46,342 nucleotides of DNA from JBFXAN01 sp050184225 (GCA_050184225.1 JBFXAN010000037.1:1-46342); one strand, 5' to 3'. Counted from the first letter of the stretch, positions 26,526-36,350 are shown. Numbers and translations: made by a program. The notes: generated from the sequence alone by a model not told the origin.

Positions 26526-28106
26526 ATGACAACAAACGACCGGAAGGCCCGGTTCGTGGTGCGACTTCGTCGGTGGCCGCTGACGATCCGGAAGAGCGGG
26601 CTGGCGCTGGTGGTGGCGCTTGCGGCGCTTGCGGCATTCGGGCTCGGTGGACAGCAGGTATCGACCTCGTTCGGCCGCCCGGCTCAGGCCAATTCGTCGC
26701 AGCAGGCGCCGCATCAACACGGCGATGCCGGCGAGGGAGTGACGGCGAGCTGCCCGCCGGTGCCAGCGGCGCCGGTCAACGCGCCACCACGGGCCGAAGG
26801 GGCGCCAGCGCCGATGCTGATCGAGCCGGAGGTGGTCCGCAGCGAGAACGGCGTGCTGCGGACGACGCTGACGGTGGCGGCGCAGAACGTGCAGATCGGC
26901 GACCGGATGGTGACGGGCCGGGTCTATAACGGCGCCTTCGTCGGGCCAACGCTGCGGGTACGGCCAGGGGATCGGATCGAGCTGACGCTGGGGAACTGCC
27001 TGGCCGAGTCGACGAACATCCACTTTCACGGGATGAACGTCTCGCCGAACGGTTTCGGGGATAACATCTTTCGCACGGTCGATCCGGGCGTGGCGGGCGG
27101 CTACATGATCGACATCCCATCCGACCACCCCACCGGCACGTTCTGGTATCACGCGCACGTCCACGGCCGGACCACGTCCCAGGTGTTTGGCGGATTGTCC
27201 GGGATGATCGTGGTCGAGGGGCTACGGGATCTGCTGCCGCCGGAGCTGCGCGACATCACCGAGCACACGATCGCGCTGAAGGACTATCGGGAGATCGATG
27301 GGGCGATCCCGAGCGACGGCATCACGATCGGCGCGCCGACGACGCGGACGGTGAACGGGCAGGTCCAGCCGCAGTTCCAGATTCGGCCGGGCGAGACGCA
27401 GTTGCTGCGGATCGGGAACATCGGCGCGAACATTACCTATCTGGTCAGGTTGGAGGGACATAGCTTCCGCGTCATCGGGGAGGACGGCACGCCCGTATGG
27501 GCTGTGGTCGCAAAGGACGAGTTGGTGCTCCCGGCCGGGAAGCGGTTCGATGTGCTGATCCAGGGCGAACCGGTCGGGGTGTACGCGCTGGAGACGCTGC
27601 CGTACGACACGGGGCCGGACGGCAATCAGTTCCCGCAGGCCACGCTGGCTTGGATGGTATCGCAGGGGGAGGGGCGGCCGGCGGCGTCGCTGCCGATGAC
27701 GCTCGATCAGACGCGCGACCTCAGTTCTGAGCCGATCGCGCGGCAGCGGGAGATCGTCTTCTCTGAGGATACCGAGACGAACCTGTTCTTCATCAACGGC
27801 AAGACATTCGACCACGATCGCGTCGACGTCACGGCCCAGTTCGGGACGGTCGAGGAGTGGACGATCCGCAATGTCAGCAAGGAGGAGCACCCGTTCCACA
27901 TCCACCAGGTGGAGTTCCAGGTGATGTCGGTGAACGGGGATCCGTATGACGCCCATGGGCTGCAGGACGTGGTGATGCTGCCGTCGGAGGGGGAGGTGGT
28001 CGTGCGGATACCCTTCCGCGAGTACACGGGCACGTGGGTGTTCCACTGTCACATTTTGAATCACGAGGACGCGGGGATGATGGCGACGATCGAGGTTGTG
28101 CCCTGA
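26526..28106 (+). CDS. Multicopper oxidase (laccase / CueO-like)
   Basis: This 526-aa three-domain multicopper oxidase has all copper motifs: NIHFHGMN (about 164), FWYHAHVHGRTTSQ (about 205), HPFHIHQVEF (about 455) and HCHILNHEDAGMM (about 506), the last including the type-1 Cys and an axial Met. The N-terminus has a basic stretch then a hydrophobic segment (LALVVALAALAAFGLGG), so it is exported or membrane-tethered; a His/Pro/Ala-rich spacer follows. It probably oxidises cuprous ions or phenolics with O2. The ATG at 26526 has AAGGATGGA upstream. The open frame continues upstream to 26403 without family similarity. Confidence 0.93.
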   Translation: MTTNDRKARFVVRLRRWPLTIRKSGLALVVALAALAAFGLGGQQVSTSFGRPAQANSSQQAPHQHGDAGEGVTASCPPVPAAPVNAPPRAEGAPAPMLIEPEVVRSENGVLRTTLTVAAQNVQIGDRMVTGRVYNGAFVGPTLRVRPGDRIELTLGNCLAESTNIHFHGMNVSPNGFGDNIFRTVDPGVAGGYMIDIPSDHPTGTFWYHAHVHGRTTSQVFGGLSGMIVVEGLRDLLPPELRDITEHTIALKDYREIDGAIPSDGITIGAPTTRTVNGQVQPQFQIRPGETQLLRIGNIGANITYLVRLEGHSFRVIGEDGTPVWAVVAKDELVLPAGKRFDVLIQGEPVGVYALETLPYDTGPDGNQFPQATLAWMVSQGEGRPAASLPMTLDQTRDLSSEPIARQREIVFSEDTETNLFFINGKTFDHDRVDVTAQFGTVEEWTIRNVSKEEHPFHIHQVEFQVMSVNGDPYDAHGLQDVVMLPSEGEVVVRIPFREYTGTWVFHCHILNHEDAGMMATIEVVP

Positions 28107-28130
28107 GGGCGTCGAGGTTAGGAGCGGGAC

Positions 28131-28169
28131 GGACGGCGGCGCCGGTCGAAAGGAACCTGCCCGCCGTCC
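28131..28169 (+). terminator. Possible terminator after multicopper oxidase 2
   Basis: GGACGGCGG (28131-28139) and CCGCCGTCC (28161-28169) form a 9-bp stem about 25 bases after the stop. The loop is long and there is no clear T-run, so this is weak. Confidence 0.35.
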
Positions 28170-28302
28170 CGTCGTTACATAATGGCGATATACGAGCTAT
28201 CGTCAAACAGTAATTTTCGGCAGCATACTACGCGGCAATAACCCTCTGATGCCGTAAGATAGGGCGCGTCACCCAACTCCACATCTCGGAAGGAGTGCTG
28301 CT

Positions 28303-29466
28303 ATGCGCCTGCCGCTTGTGTCGTTGGTCGTGATCACCGCCATCGTCCTCGGCCTCCAGCCCCTTCAGCTATCTACCGCCCAGGCGGCCACGCTCTCCGT
28401 TTGCGCCAGTGGTTGTCCCTATACCACGATCCGGGACGCGATTGATGCCGCCCAGACCGGCGATACAATCTCGATCGCGCCGGGCACTTACCTGGAGAAT
28501 CTGACCATCCCTGGCAGCGGCACAGCGACACAACTCCGGCTGCAGAAAGGCTTGGGTGGCGGACTCTTCGCGGGCTTCCCTGGTATTCCGAACTTCCCCA
28601 CTATCCCGTGGTTTTCCAATGCTGGCGGTGGGGACGTGATCATTGATGGTGGTGGGGCGGGCAGCGTCCTGAGTGTTGGGCTCGGCAGCACGGTCGAACT
28701 GGTGGATCTCACCCTGACCAACGGCAATGCCGAGGGCGGCGGCATCTACAACCAGGGTACGCTACGGCTCTCGCGGGTGAAAGTCACCGGCAATCAGGGT
28801 GGTCCGGAGATTGGCGGCATCTACAACTTGAGCACCGGCACGCTCGAGGCACGGGATAGCGAGGTCAGCGCCAACAGCGCCTCTGACGATATCGGCGGCA
28901 TCCTCAACGAGGGCACGATGTCGCTGACCAACGTCATCGTGCGCGACAACACGGCCAGCAGTGGTGGCGGCATCCTCAACACCGGCACGCTCACCCTACG
29001 TGCGGTCCAGGTGCGGGGCAACGACACGGTGGCGCAGGGCGGCGGCATCGAGAACGCAGGTACCCTCACCGGTAGCGCTGTCGAGGTCAGCGGCAACACC
29101 GCCGGCGACGTGGGCGGCGGCATCCTCAACGACAACACCGGCACGCTGACGCTGACGAATTCGTTTGTGCGCGACAACACCGGGACGACCAGCGGCGGCC
29201 TCGGCGGTGGTGGCATCGCCCAACTCAGCAGCGGGGCGGTGACGCTGACCAACACGTTGATCACTGGCAACACTGGAACCCAGGGCGGCGGATTGTACCT
29301 GGCAACCAATCGCAGTGCCACGCTCCGAAGCTCGGTGGTGAGCCGGAACACGGCGACAGGCACCGGCGGCGGCATCTACGCGGAGGCGGGCGTGACGCTG
29401 AGCCGGCAGGCGACGGCGATCTTCCTGAACACGCCCGACAACTGCGCCGGGGCGGTCAGTTGCTGA
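28303..29466 (+). CDS. Secreted beta-helix protein 4
   Basis: This 387-aa exported protein has a signal peptide (about 1-28) and then VCASGCPYTTIRDAIDAAQTGDTISIAPGTY, cut here into CPYTTIRDAIDAA and ISIAPGTYLEN, which is typical of pectin-lyase-like right-handed beta-helix starts. Repeats of the GGGIYNQGTL or GGGILNTGTL type, about every 24-30 residues, make up most of the protein. It lacks the CSLREA motif, the IPT domains and the C-terminal module of the tandem trio, so it is only a distant relative. GGAAGGAG precedes the ATG. No catalytic residues were identified. Confidence 0.85.
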   Translation: MRLPLVSLVVITAIVLGLQPLQLSTAQAATLSVCASGCPYTTIRDAIDAAQTGDTISIAPGTYLENLTIPGSGTATQLRLQKGLGGGLFAGFPGIPNFPTIPWFSNAGGGDVIIDGGGAGSVLSVGLGSTVELVDLTLTNGNAEGGGIYNQGTLRLSRVKVTGNQGGPEIGGIYNLSTGTLEARDSEVSANSASDDIGGILNEGTMSLTNVIVRDNTASSGGGILNTGTLTLRAVQVRGNDTVAQGGGIENAGTLTGSAVEVSGNTAGDVGGGILNDNTGTLTLTNSFVRDNTGTTSGGLGGGGIAQLSSGAVTLTNTLITGNTGTQGGGLYLATNRSATLRSSVVSRNTATGTGGGIYAEAGVTLSRQATAIFLNTPDNCAGAVSC

Positions 29467-29493
29467 CGTCGGAACTGAGATCGATACGCATGG

Positions 29494-32367
29494 TCACTGC
29501 GCTGATAGCAGGCCCAGTTCGCCGGCGCGGCGGGTGGCTTCGGCGCGGGAGCGGCAGTTGAGCTTGGTGAGGATGTTGCGGACGTGCATATCGACCGTCC
29601 GCGTGCTCAGAACGAGGTCGCGCGCGATCTCGCGGTTGGTCTGGCCGGCGGCGACGAGGCGCACGATCTCCAACTCCCGGCGAGAGAGGCCGCCGCGGGC
29701 TGTCTCGTCGATCACCTTCCGAAGAGGCCCGTGTCCGCTGTCCGCTTGCAGCCGGGTGGTCGCGGCGGCGATCTGCTGAAGGAGCGGGCGGGCGCTCAAC
29801 CGCTTCGCGATCTGGTACGCATCGGCGAGGTGATCGGCGGCGACCCCTGGTGCACCGGCGGCGAGGTGCGCCTCGGCCGAACGAAGAAGGGTCCGCGCCC
29901 GGAGGGGGACGAGGTTGAGGTCGCGCCAGCCGTTCAGCGCGTGTTCGAAGTGGGCCGCTGCCCCCGAGGGGTCGCCATCCAGGAGCAGAACTTCGCCGAG
30001 CGCGTGACCGAGCGTCGCCAGCGCCTCGCGGTTGCCGCTCTCGGCGGCGATGCGCGACAGCGTTGACGCGCAGGCACGAACGCCGGCATCGGCGCCGTGC
30101 TCGGCGAAATAGGTCGCGGCCCAGAGCAGCGAGGCGAGGATATAGTGCCGGTCCGCCGAGCGCTCCCAGCGGGCGATGAGGGCACGCCAGCCCTCGACCA
30201 CGGCATCGTGGTTGCCTTCGAGCTCCTCCAAGACGATCAGGCCCGACCGCGCATAGATCTCCGTTCCCAGGTGATCGATCCGCCGGCCGAGGGCGGTGGC
30301 TTCGCCGAGCAAGGTTCGGGCGAGCTTCACCTCTCCCCGCTGGGCGAGGAGCTGGCCAAGCCCGGAGGCGGCGATCAGGCGGGTCCGCGGCGGCGGATCG
30401 CCGGCGAGGATCTCCCGCCACAGATCGGCGGCGCGATCCCATTCACCGGTCTGGTAGAGGAGCACGCCCATGCACGCCAGACAGAACTGCGCCGCCACGG
30501 CCTCGTCCCGCTCCTCACAAAAGGCGACGCCGGAGGAGAAGGTTTCACCGGCGCCGGTGTAGTCGCCGTCGATCTCCTGCGCCACGGCGAGACGCGGATA
30601 AAGCTCGGCGACAACGTCGGCGAGGTTGTGGTCGAGCGCCAGGGACAGCCCCGTGCGGATCGTCGCCATGCCTTCCTCGCGCCGGCCCTCGGCGACGGCG
30701 ATGATCCCTTCGATCCCGAGCGCGCGGGCGTGCAGGTCGATCCGCTTCGCTCGCTCCGCGCCGGCCCGCGCCGCACCGGCCAGCTCGTGCGCGGGGGCGT
30801 GATCGCCAACAGACCAGAGATGCAGGGCGGCGGCGAGCCGTTCAGCCGCCGCTTCACCGGGCAGCCCATCGGCGTCAAAGTCCTCCGCCGCCGCCTGGCG
30901 TGCTGCCATCGCCCGATCCCAACCACCCTGAAGCTCGTAGACGCTCGCCATCCGGCGCCGCGCCTCCGCCGCCGCGGTCAGGTCGCCTGACTGATGTCGC
31001 GCATCGGCGACTTCGCGCCAGGCAACGGCCGATCCGGTGAGGTCACCGCTCAACTGGGCGCAGTGGCCGAGCCGTTCCAGCACCTGGATGCGGCGCACTT
31101 CATCCTCGCCTTCCGGCCAGAGGTCGAGCGCGCGGCGGGCGGCGCCGCGGGCATCGTGGTAGGCGTGGACCTTGCACGAGGCGTCTGCCGCCGCGGCCAG
31201 TGCGGCGCGCGCGCGGTCGATGATCCTCGCCGCGAGCCAGTGCTCGGCGAGCAGCGCGGGCGGTTCACCACGGGCTTCCAGCCGCTCGGCAAGGGCGCGG
31301 TGGATGCTGCGCTTCCGCGTCCAGGTGATGTCGTCGTAGAGCGCCTCGCGGGTCAAGGCGTGGCGGAAGCCCGCCCGGCCGGACCCCGCATCGACCAGCA
31401 ATCCCGAAGCGAGGGCCTCTTCGATTCCGGCCTCATCGCCGGCAAGTTCGCTCACCAGGTCGAGGTCGAACGTGAGACCGGCAACGGCAGCGACTTCGAC
31501 GACATCGCGGGCCGGATCGCTGAGCGGTTCAGCGCGGAGCAGCACCGCATCGCGGACGGTGTCCGGGACCGGCAGCTCATCCCCGGGCGCCAGCTCCAAC
31601 CCTCCGTCACCTCCGGTGAGCCGTCCACCGGCCGACAGGGCCGCGGCCAGCTCTTCGACGAAGAAGGGCACGCCGGCCGTGCGGGTGAAGAGCGTCGCCG
31701 TCAGAGTCGGGCTGACGGCGGCGCCGAGCACCTCAGCCGCGAGCGCGGCGGTGTGGCCGCGATCGAGCGGCTCCACGGCCAGCTCGCGCAGGCTGTGGAG
31801 CCGGCGAAGCTCGGTCCGAGTGCGGCGCAGTGGGTGACCGCGCGGGATTTCATCGCTGCGGTAGGCGCCGATCACGAGGAGTGGCGCGCGCTTCAGCGTT
31901 CCGGCGAGGGCCGGCAGCAGTTCTAGCGTGGCGTTGTCGGCCCAATGCAGATCGTCGAGCAGGACAATGGTGGGGGAGCGCCGGGCGATCGTGGCGAAGG
32001 CCCAGCGAAGGGCTTCAAAGAGGGTCGCGCGGTCGCTTTCCGCCGCTGTTGGGCCAAGCTCGGGGAGGAGGCGGGCGAGGTAGCCGGTAAACGGGCCGCC
32101 GTCGAGGAGGTCCGGCGTCTCGCGTAGGCCGGCGCGCAGCGCGGACGTGATCGGGCCATACGGGATCGAGCCTTCGACGATCGCCTCGCCACGCAGGACG
32201 ATGGAGCGGACGGTGGCAAGCGCTTCGTCGATCAGTCGGGTCTTGCCGACGCCGGCCTCCCCAGCCAGTAGCAGGAGACTGCCGCGCCCATCGTCGACCG
32301 CTGCCACCGCTGCGGTCAGCACGGCCAGCTCGCGCTCGCGGCCCACGAGCGGCCCGTCTCCTGCCAT
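29494..32367 (-). CDS. AAA-ATPase LuxR-family transcriptional regulator
   Basis: This 957-aa regulator belongs to the large LuxR/LAL (MalT-like) class. The N-terminal ATPase has a Walker A motif GEAGVGKTRL (about 47) and Walker B LLDDLHWAD (about 140). A long Ala-rich helical middle (about 350-880) looks like TPR repeats. The C-terminal LuxR helix-turn-helix is LSRRELEIVRLVAAGQTN through STRTVDMHVRNIL. The ATG at 32367 (MAGDGPLVGRE) is preferred: it has GGAGG 7 nt upstream and matches the family start, while an in-frame start at 32403 has no support. Its inducer and targets are unknown. It is convergent with beta-helix gene 4. Confidence 0.92.
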   Translation of the reverse strand: MAGDGPLVGRERELAVLTAAVAAVDDGRGSLLLLAGEAGVGKTRLIDEALATVRSIVLRGEAIVEGSIPYGPITSALRAGLRETPDLLDGGPFTGYLARLLPELGPTAAESDRATLFEALRWAFATIARRSPTIVLLDDLHWADNATLELLPALAGTLKRAPLLVIGAYRSDEIPRGHPLRRTRTELRRLHSLRELAVEPLDRGHTAALAAEVLGAAVSPTLTATLFTRTAGVPFFVEELAAALSAGGRLTGGDGGLELAPGDELPVPDTVRDAVLLRAEPLSDPARDVVEVAAVAGLTFDLDLVSELAGDEAGIEEALASGLLVDAGSGRAGFRHALTREALYDDITWTRKRSIHRALAERLEARGEPPALLAEHWLAARIIDRARAALAAAADASCKVHAYHDARGAARRALDLWPEGEDEVRRIQVLERLGHCAQLSGDLTGSAVAWREVADARHQSGDLTAAAEARRRMASVYELQGGWDRAMAARQAAAEDFDADGLPGEAAAERLAAALHLWSVGDHAPAHELAGAARAGAERAKRIDLHARALGIEGIIAVAEGRREEGMATIRTGLSLALDHNLADVVAELYPRLAVAQEIDGDYTGAGETFSSGVAFCEERDEAVAAQFCLACMGVLLYQTGEWDRAADLWREILAGDPPPRTRLIAASGLGQLLAQRGEVKLARTLLGEATALGRRIDHLGTEIYARSGLIVLEELEGNHDAVVEGWRALIARWERSADRHYILASLLWAATYFAEHGADAGVRACASTLSRIAAESGNREALATLGHALGEVLLLDGDPSGAAAHFEHALNGWRDLNLVPLRARTLLRSAEAHLAAGAPGVAADHLADAYQIAKRLSARPLLQQIAAATTRLQADSGHGPLRKVIDETARGGLSRRELEIVRLVAAGQTNREIARDLVLSTRTVDMHVRNILTKLNCRSRAEATRRAGELGLLSAQ

Positions 32368-32393
32368 CGCGCCCCTCCTCTGCCGGAGGTGAC

Positions 32394-32458
32394 TCACCAC
32401 CAAGACGCCAAGACACCAGGGATGACTGTGACTTGGTGTCTTGGTGCCTTTGGGGTGA
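32394..32458. repeat. Imperfect inverted repeat, CCAAGACACC family
   Basis: Two 25-base arms (32394-32418 and 32434-32458) are complementary at 21 positions, with the inner 11 perfect. The left part matches a single-arm copy at 40847-40872 at 24 of 26 bases. This is a non-coding dispersed repeat just upstream of the LuxR-family gene. Confidence 0.65.
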
Positions 32459-32561
32459 GGAGTTCAGACGATGCTTCCGGCGACCAGCGTAGCCGCTCAC
32501 AGGGGCCGGCGCACCCTGGTCCCTGTGAGCGGGGCACACGAGCGACGCCGGCAGTCGCTCG

Positions 32562-32909
32562 CTAGTTGTCGGTGGGCGGTGGGAATTCGAGGAAGACGCA
32601 CGGCTCGTCGCCGACGGTCCAGCCGTCGTGACCGGGCGGAATCGTCGCCACATCCCCCGGACCCATCTCGATGCGGGTGCCATCATCCATCGCGATCATC
32701 AGCCGCCCGGAGACGACGTAGCCGAGGTGGGGAATCGAACAGCTTGTGGCGCCGGAGCCGGACCCGACGTGCTCCGACCAGCGCCAGCCGGGGTCGAAGA
32801 CGGCCTGCGCAACCGACGCACCGCCCACGTTGATCAGGGCGAGCCGTCCGTTCTCAAAACTCACAACCTCATCCGGTATGTTCAGATTCTTCTTGTCGAT
32901 CGTAATCAT
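32562..32909 (-). CDS. Cupin-domain protein
   Basis: This 115-aa single-domain cupin has a SEHVGSGSGATSC first motif region, GYVVSGRLMIAMDDG and GPGDVATIPPGHDGW, as in the conserved beta-barrel. Only some metal-ligand positions are filled (H in SEHV, H in PPGHD), so metal binding is uncertain. It is presumably a small cytoplasmic binding protein. GGAGG lies 11 nt before the ATG at 32909. The two-cupin exported protein lies upstream in the same direction. Confidence 0.85.
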   Translation of the reverse strand: MITIDKKNLNIPDEVVSFENGRLALINVGGASVAQAVFDPGWRWSEHVGSGSGATSCSIPHLGYVVSGRLMIAMDDGTRIEMGPGDVATIPPGHDGWTVGDEPCVFLEFPPPTDN

Positions 32910-32981
32910 GATTGCAGGGTCCTCCTTCAGTTCACAGCGTTCGTTGAGCCTGATGTTGGCCGGAATCGAGCCGGCTACCGG

Positions 32982-33746
32982 TCACTGGACGATGCTGGTG
33001 AGGCGACCACCGCGGGGCATGAGGAAGGAGACGACGACCGTCGCGGTTTCGCTGGTTTTGTTGCCGGCGGCGTGGACGATGCCGGGATACTCAATCCAGA
33101 GGTCGCCCTCACTGAAGGTCCGTTCCGTTCCTTGCTGGCGCATCGCCAGCTCTCCATCGAGCACCGTGACCAGCAGCGGGCCACCGTGCCAGTGGGGCGG
33201 TGTCCAGGCATCGGGCGCGAAGTCAAGCTGCACCTGGACAAGGTTCATAGCGCTCGGCGCCTCGGTCAGCCGCAGCGAGGAGCGCGTGACGGTGGTGGGA
33301 CCGGGCGGCAGTTCGGCGCTGCCAGTCTGTTCCACCGTCGTGAGCGGGGCACCGTCGGGCAGGAGGAAGGTGGCGAGCAGGCGCGCCGGCTCCGACCCGT
33401 TGTTTCCGGCAGCGTGGACCTCGCCGGCGCGTTCGGTCCATGTTTCGCCCGCCTGGTATGCTTGCTCGCCGCTGCTCCCCCGGAAGGTCATCGTTCCGGC
33501 GAGGACAGTGACGAGCACGTCGCCGCCGTGCGAGTGGGGCGGCGTCCAGGCACCGGGCGCGAAGTCGAGCACCATCTGCACCGCGTCCATCGGAGCGGTT
33601 GGCATGGCCAGCTCCATTGCCGATTGATGGACGGTGCGCGGTCCCGGCGGGAGCTGGGCCGAGGGCTGCGCCTGGGTCACGGCGGGCCGTTGTGGGAGGA
33701 TGACCAGCGCCGCCAGTGCGGCCGCTGCAATCAGGTACCGTTTCAT
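32982..33746 (-). CDS. Exported double-cupin protein
   Basis: This 254-aa protein has a signal peptide (MKRYLIAAAALAALVIL, cleavage near residue 25) and two homologous cupin domains. The first has WTPPHSHGGDVLVTVLAG and HAAGNNG; the second has WTPPHWHGGPLLVTVLDG and HAAGNKT. Each half therefore carries an HxH metal-type motif and a later His. The halves look like an internal duplication. The ATG at 33746 has GGAG upstream. The longer frame to 33824 is not supported. The substrate is unknown. It may be cotranscribed with the single cupin and the methyltransferase upstream. Confidence 0.87.
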   Translation of the reverse strand: MKRYLIAAAALAALVILPQRPAVTQAQPSAQLPPGPRTVHQSAMELAMPTAPMDAVQMVLDFAPGAWTPPHSHGGDVLVTVLAGTMTFRGSSGEQAYQAGETWTERAGEVHAAGNNGSEPARLLATFLLPDGAPLTTVEQTGSAELPPGPTTVTRSSLRLTEAPSAMNLVQVQLDFAPDAWTPPHWHGGPLLVTVLDGELAMRQQGTERTFSEGDLWIEYPGIVHAAGNKTSETATVVVSFLMPRGGRLTSIVQ

Positions 33747-33867
33747 TGCGATCTCCTTTCTGTGCGAAGGTTTGTGTGCCTCCGCGTCCGACATGGGTTT
33801 ACTGTCCGTGGATTCAGCAGGCACCGGCCGCCGCGACGGCGGAGGACGTTGCGTCGCACGGCGGACC

Positions 33868-34689
33868 CTACCGTTTCATCGCCACTACTTCTGCGTATTC
33901 GGCGGGAACGGCGAGCGTGCCGTCCGTCGCCTGGTTGTAGCGGCGGGCGAGGTCGAGCAGGTCGGCGGCAAGCGACTGCTGTCCGGCCGCGTCCAGCGCC
34001 TCGAAGGCTTTGAGCGTGGGGCCGTAGTAGGTTCGGAAGAAGTCCAGCCAGTGCTCGGCGGACGTGTAGCGAAAGGTGTAGGTCCGCCGTGTCAGCGCAA
34101 GCGAGGTGATGCCGTCGCCGAAGAGTTCCCGGAGTCGCGCCTCGGTGCCCCACAACACGGGCGACTTCAGCCCGGCGGGCGGCGGCACATGGCGGCCCGT
34201 GGTGCGAAACACCTCGCCGATGAACCCCTCCGGCGTCCAGTTGACCATGCCGATCCGGCCACCGGATCGGCAGACGCGCAGCAGTTCCCGCGCGGCCTGC
34301 TCCTGGTTGGGTGCGAACATCGCGCCATAGGTGGAGAGCACGGCATCAAAGGACGCGTCGCCGTAGGGGATTGCCTCGGCATCGCCGGTGCGGAACTGGA
34401 TGGCGAGGCGTTCGGCCATGGCGCGCTCGCGGGCGCGGTCGAGGAGGGCGGGCACGTAGTCGACGCCGGACACATCGCAGAAGCGGCGGGCGGCGGCGAT
34501 GGCGGTGTTGCCGCTGCCGGTGGCGACATCGAGGACGCGCTCGCCGGCGTGCAGGTCGACCGCCTCACAGAGGAGCTCGCTGACGATCTGGAGGGTCGCC
34601 GCCACTTCGGCGAAGTCGCCCGAGGCCCAGGTCTGTTGCTGCTTACCCTTGATCGCATTCAGGTCTGGTGAAGGGGTCTGCGTGGTCAT
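33868..34689 (-). CDS. Class I SAM-dependent methyltransferase
   Basis: This 273-aa Rossmann-type methyltransferase (UbiE/type 11-like) has the SAM loop VLDVATGSGN (about 52-61), GVDYVPALLDRA for the ribose-binding acidic strand, and DASFDAVLSTYGAMF. Methyl acceptor is unknown. The ATG at 34689 (MTTQTPSPDLN) has GGAG upstream. It heads a possible minus-strand run with the two cupin genes and is divergent from the substrate-binding protein gene. Confidence 0.9.
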   Translation of the reverse strand: MTTQTPSPDLNAIKGKQQQTWASGDFAEVAATLQIVSELLCEAVDLHAGERVLDVATGSGNTAIAAARRFCDVSGVDYVPALLDRARERAMAERLAIQFRTGDAEAIPYGDASFDAVLSTYGAMFAPNQEQAARELLRVCRSGGRIGMVNWTPEGFIGEVFRTTGRHVPPPAGLKSPVLWGTEARLRELFGDGITSLALTRRTYTFRYTSAEHWLDFFRTYYGPTLKAFEALDAAGQQSLAADLLDLARRYNQATDGTLAVPAEYAEVVAMKR

Positions 34690-35021
34690 GTGCGCTGTCT
34701 CCTGTCGTTATGGTCCTGTCGTTCCATCCGACAATAGACGGGCACGCGGAGGCGCCACATGCGTAGGAGTACCGTAATCGGTGGATGCGGTATGCCGTGA
34801 TTGCCGGGCGTCGCGCTCCTGTAGCAGCCGCGGGCATATACAGATGCTTGCAAGTATGTCAACACTTGGGTAGGGTCAAGGGTGCCGGATGTGCGTTCGA
34901 GAACGAACTGTTAATCCAGAATTACGATAGGCCCCCGATCGCTCACAGGTCACAGCACACCAGCTCTGCCATCGCCCGATGGCGGGGTTGCATGCAATTC
35001 ACCACAGACAAGGAGCTCGAG
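34690..35021. other. Divergent intergenic region methyltransferase / substrate-binding protein
   Basis: In these 332 bases the clearest element is the near-palindrome ATGCTTGCAAGTAT at 34844-34857 (one mismatched pair), a candidate operator. A GTTCG-AGAA-CGAAC inverted repeat lies near 34892. The substrate-binding frame stays open to 34785, but that part does not look like protein. Confidence 0.4.
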
Positions 35022-36302
35022 GTGACATTGACGAACCACCGACGCCGGTCGGTCCAGGCGATGGGGATCATTCTCAGCGTGATTGCCTTCATTGGATTCG
35101 CGACGCCGCATGTCAGCGCGGACGCCGGTGAGGACCCGGCATCGAACGAAATCGTGATCGGCGCCTTGCTCTCCCTGACCGGCGGCTGGTCGACACTGGG
35201 ACGGGCGAGTGAGGCCGCCTTGATGATCGCCGCCGAGGATCTCAACACCCAGCTGAAGAGCGTCGGCTCACCGACCCGCGTGCGTGTGGTGGTCGAAGAT
35301 ACCAAGCTGGAACCGGCGCTGGCCCTGGAGGCGGCGCAGTCCCTCGCGGCACAAGGGGTTCGGGTGATCGTCGGGCCGCAGTCCAGCTCTGAAGTCGCGG
35401 CACTGGCGCCGTGGGCTGAGGCGACGGGCGTGGTGTTGATCAGCCAGGGCAGCACCGCGTCGGCGCTGTCGCTGCCGAATGACTCGATCATCCGACTCGT
35501 CCCCGATGACGTGCGGGAGGCTGAGGCGCTGGTGGCGCTCCTCGGCGAAGATCATCGCAGCGTCCTAGTACCGATCTGGCGCGGTGATGTCGGCAACGAC
35601 GGCCTGCATGCGTCGACGACTCGTCTCTTCGAGCAGGCCGGCGGAACGGTGACGGCGGGCGTCCGCTATGACGCGAACACGACCGACTTCGCCGCGACCC
35701 TGGCGGCGCTGCGCGAGCAGGTGGAGGAGCAGGTCGCACGGCACGGCACCTCGGCGACGGCGGTGTATCTGGCCGGGTTCGACGAGATCGCCGAGCTCTT
35801 CGCGCTTGCCGGAAACGATCCAGTGCTGTCGAGCGTGAGCTGGTATGGCAGCGACGGCGTCGCCTTGAGCGAAGCGCTGCCGAAAAACGCCGCCGCTGCC
35901 CAGTTCGCTGCCGCGGTCGGTTTTCCGGCGCCGCTGGTCGGCGTAGAGGAGCGGTTGCGGGACCGCTGGCAGCCGATCGCGGACCAGATCCTGGCGATGA
36001 CGGGGATCACGGCGGATGCGTTTTCGCTAGTGGCCTATGACGCCGGCCGGCTGGCGGCGCTGGCGCAGATCTTCGCCGCCGGCGGCGATATTACGGCCGG
36101 GCTGCGCGATGTTGTGATCGGGATGGCGAATCAGTTCAACGGCATTTCCGGCCCGACGACGCTCAACGCCGCCGGCGACCGGGAGACGGGCAGCTTCGAC
36201 TTCTGGGCGATCCGGGAGATCGACGGGACGTTCCAGTGGACGCGCGTCGCGCGCTATGAAGCGACGACCGGCGTCCCCGGCGAGGGTCAGGTTGTGCGGT
36301 AG
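35022..36302 (+). CDS. ABC transporter substrate-binding protein, branched-chain amino acid type
   Basis: This 426-aa periplasmic-binding-protein-like (Peripla_BP_6) protein opens its mature part with EIVIGALLSLTGGWSTLG and continues VRVIVGPQSSSEVAALAPWA, both typical of Leu/Ile/Val or amide-binding proteins. A signal peptide (MGIILSVIAFIGFATPHVSA) precedes it. GTG at 35022 is preferred: AAGGAG lies exactly 6 nt upstream. An ATG at 34992 is the alternative. No permease or ATPase genes lie beside it, so it is an orphan or works with a distant transporter. A perfect terminator hairpin follows. Confidence 0.9.
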   Translation: MTLTNHRRRSVQAMGIILSVIAFIGFATPHVSADAGEDPASNEIVIGALLSLTGGWSTLGRASEAALMIAAEDLNTQLKSVGSPTRVRVVVEDTKLEPALALEAAQSLAAQGVRVIVGPQSSSEVAALAPWAEATGVVLISQGSTASALSLPNDSIIRLVPDDVREAEALVALLGEDHRSVLVPIWRGDVGNDGLHASTTRLFEQAGGTVTAGVRYDANTTDFAATLAALREQVEEQVARHGTSATAVYLAGFDEIAELFALAGNDPVLSSVSWYGSDGVALSEALPKNAAAAQFAAAVGFPAPLVGVEERLRDRWQPIADQILAMTGITADAFSLVAYDAGRLAALAQIFAAGGDITAGLRDVVIGMANQFNGISGPTTLNAAGDRETGSFDFWAIREIDGTFQWTRVARYEATTGVPGEGQVVR

Positions 36303-36320
36303 AGCAACGTCGCTGAAACG

Positions 36321-36350
36321 GGTCTGGGGCGGTCGCGACCGCCCCAGACC
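36321..36350 (+). terminator. Perfect 15-bp terminator hairpin
   Basis: The arms GGTCTGGGGCGGTCG and CGACCGCCCCAGACC are perfectly complementary with no separate loop bases, and TTT follows. It begins 19 bases after the substrate-binding protein stop. Confidence 0.75.
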
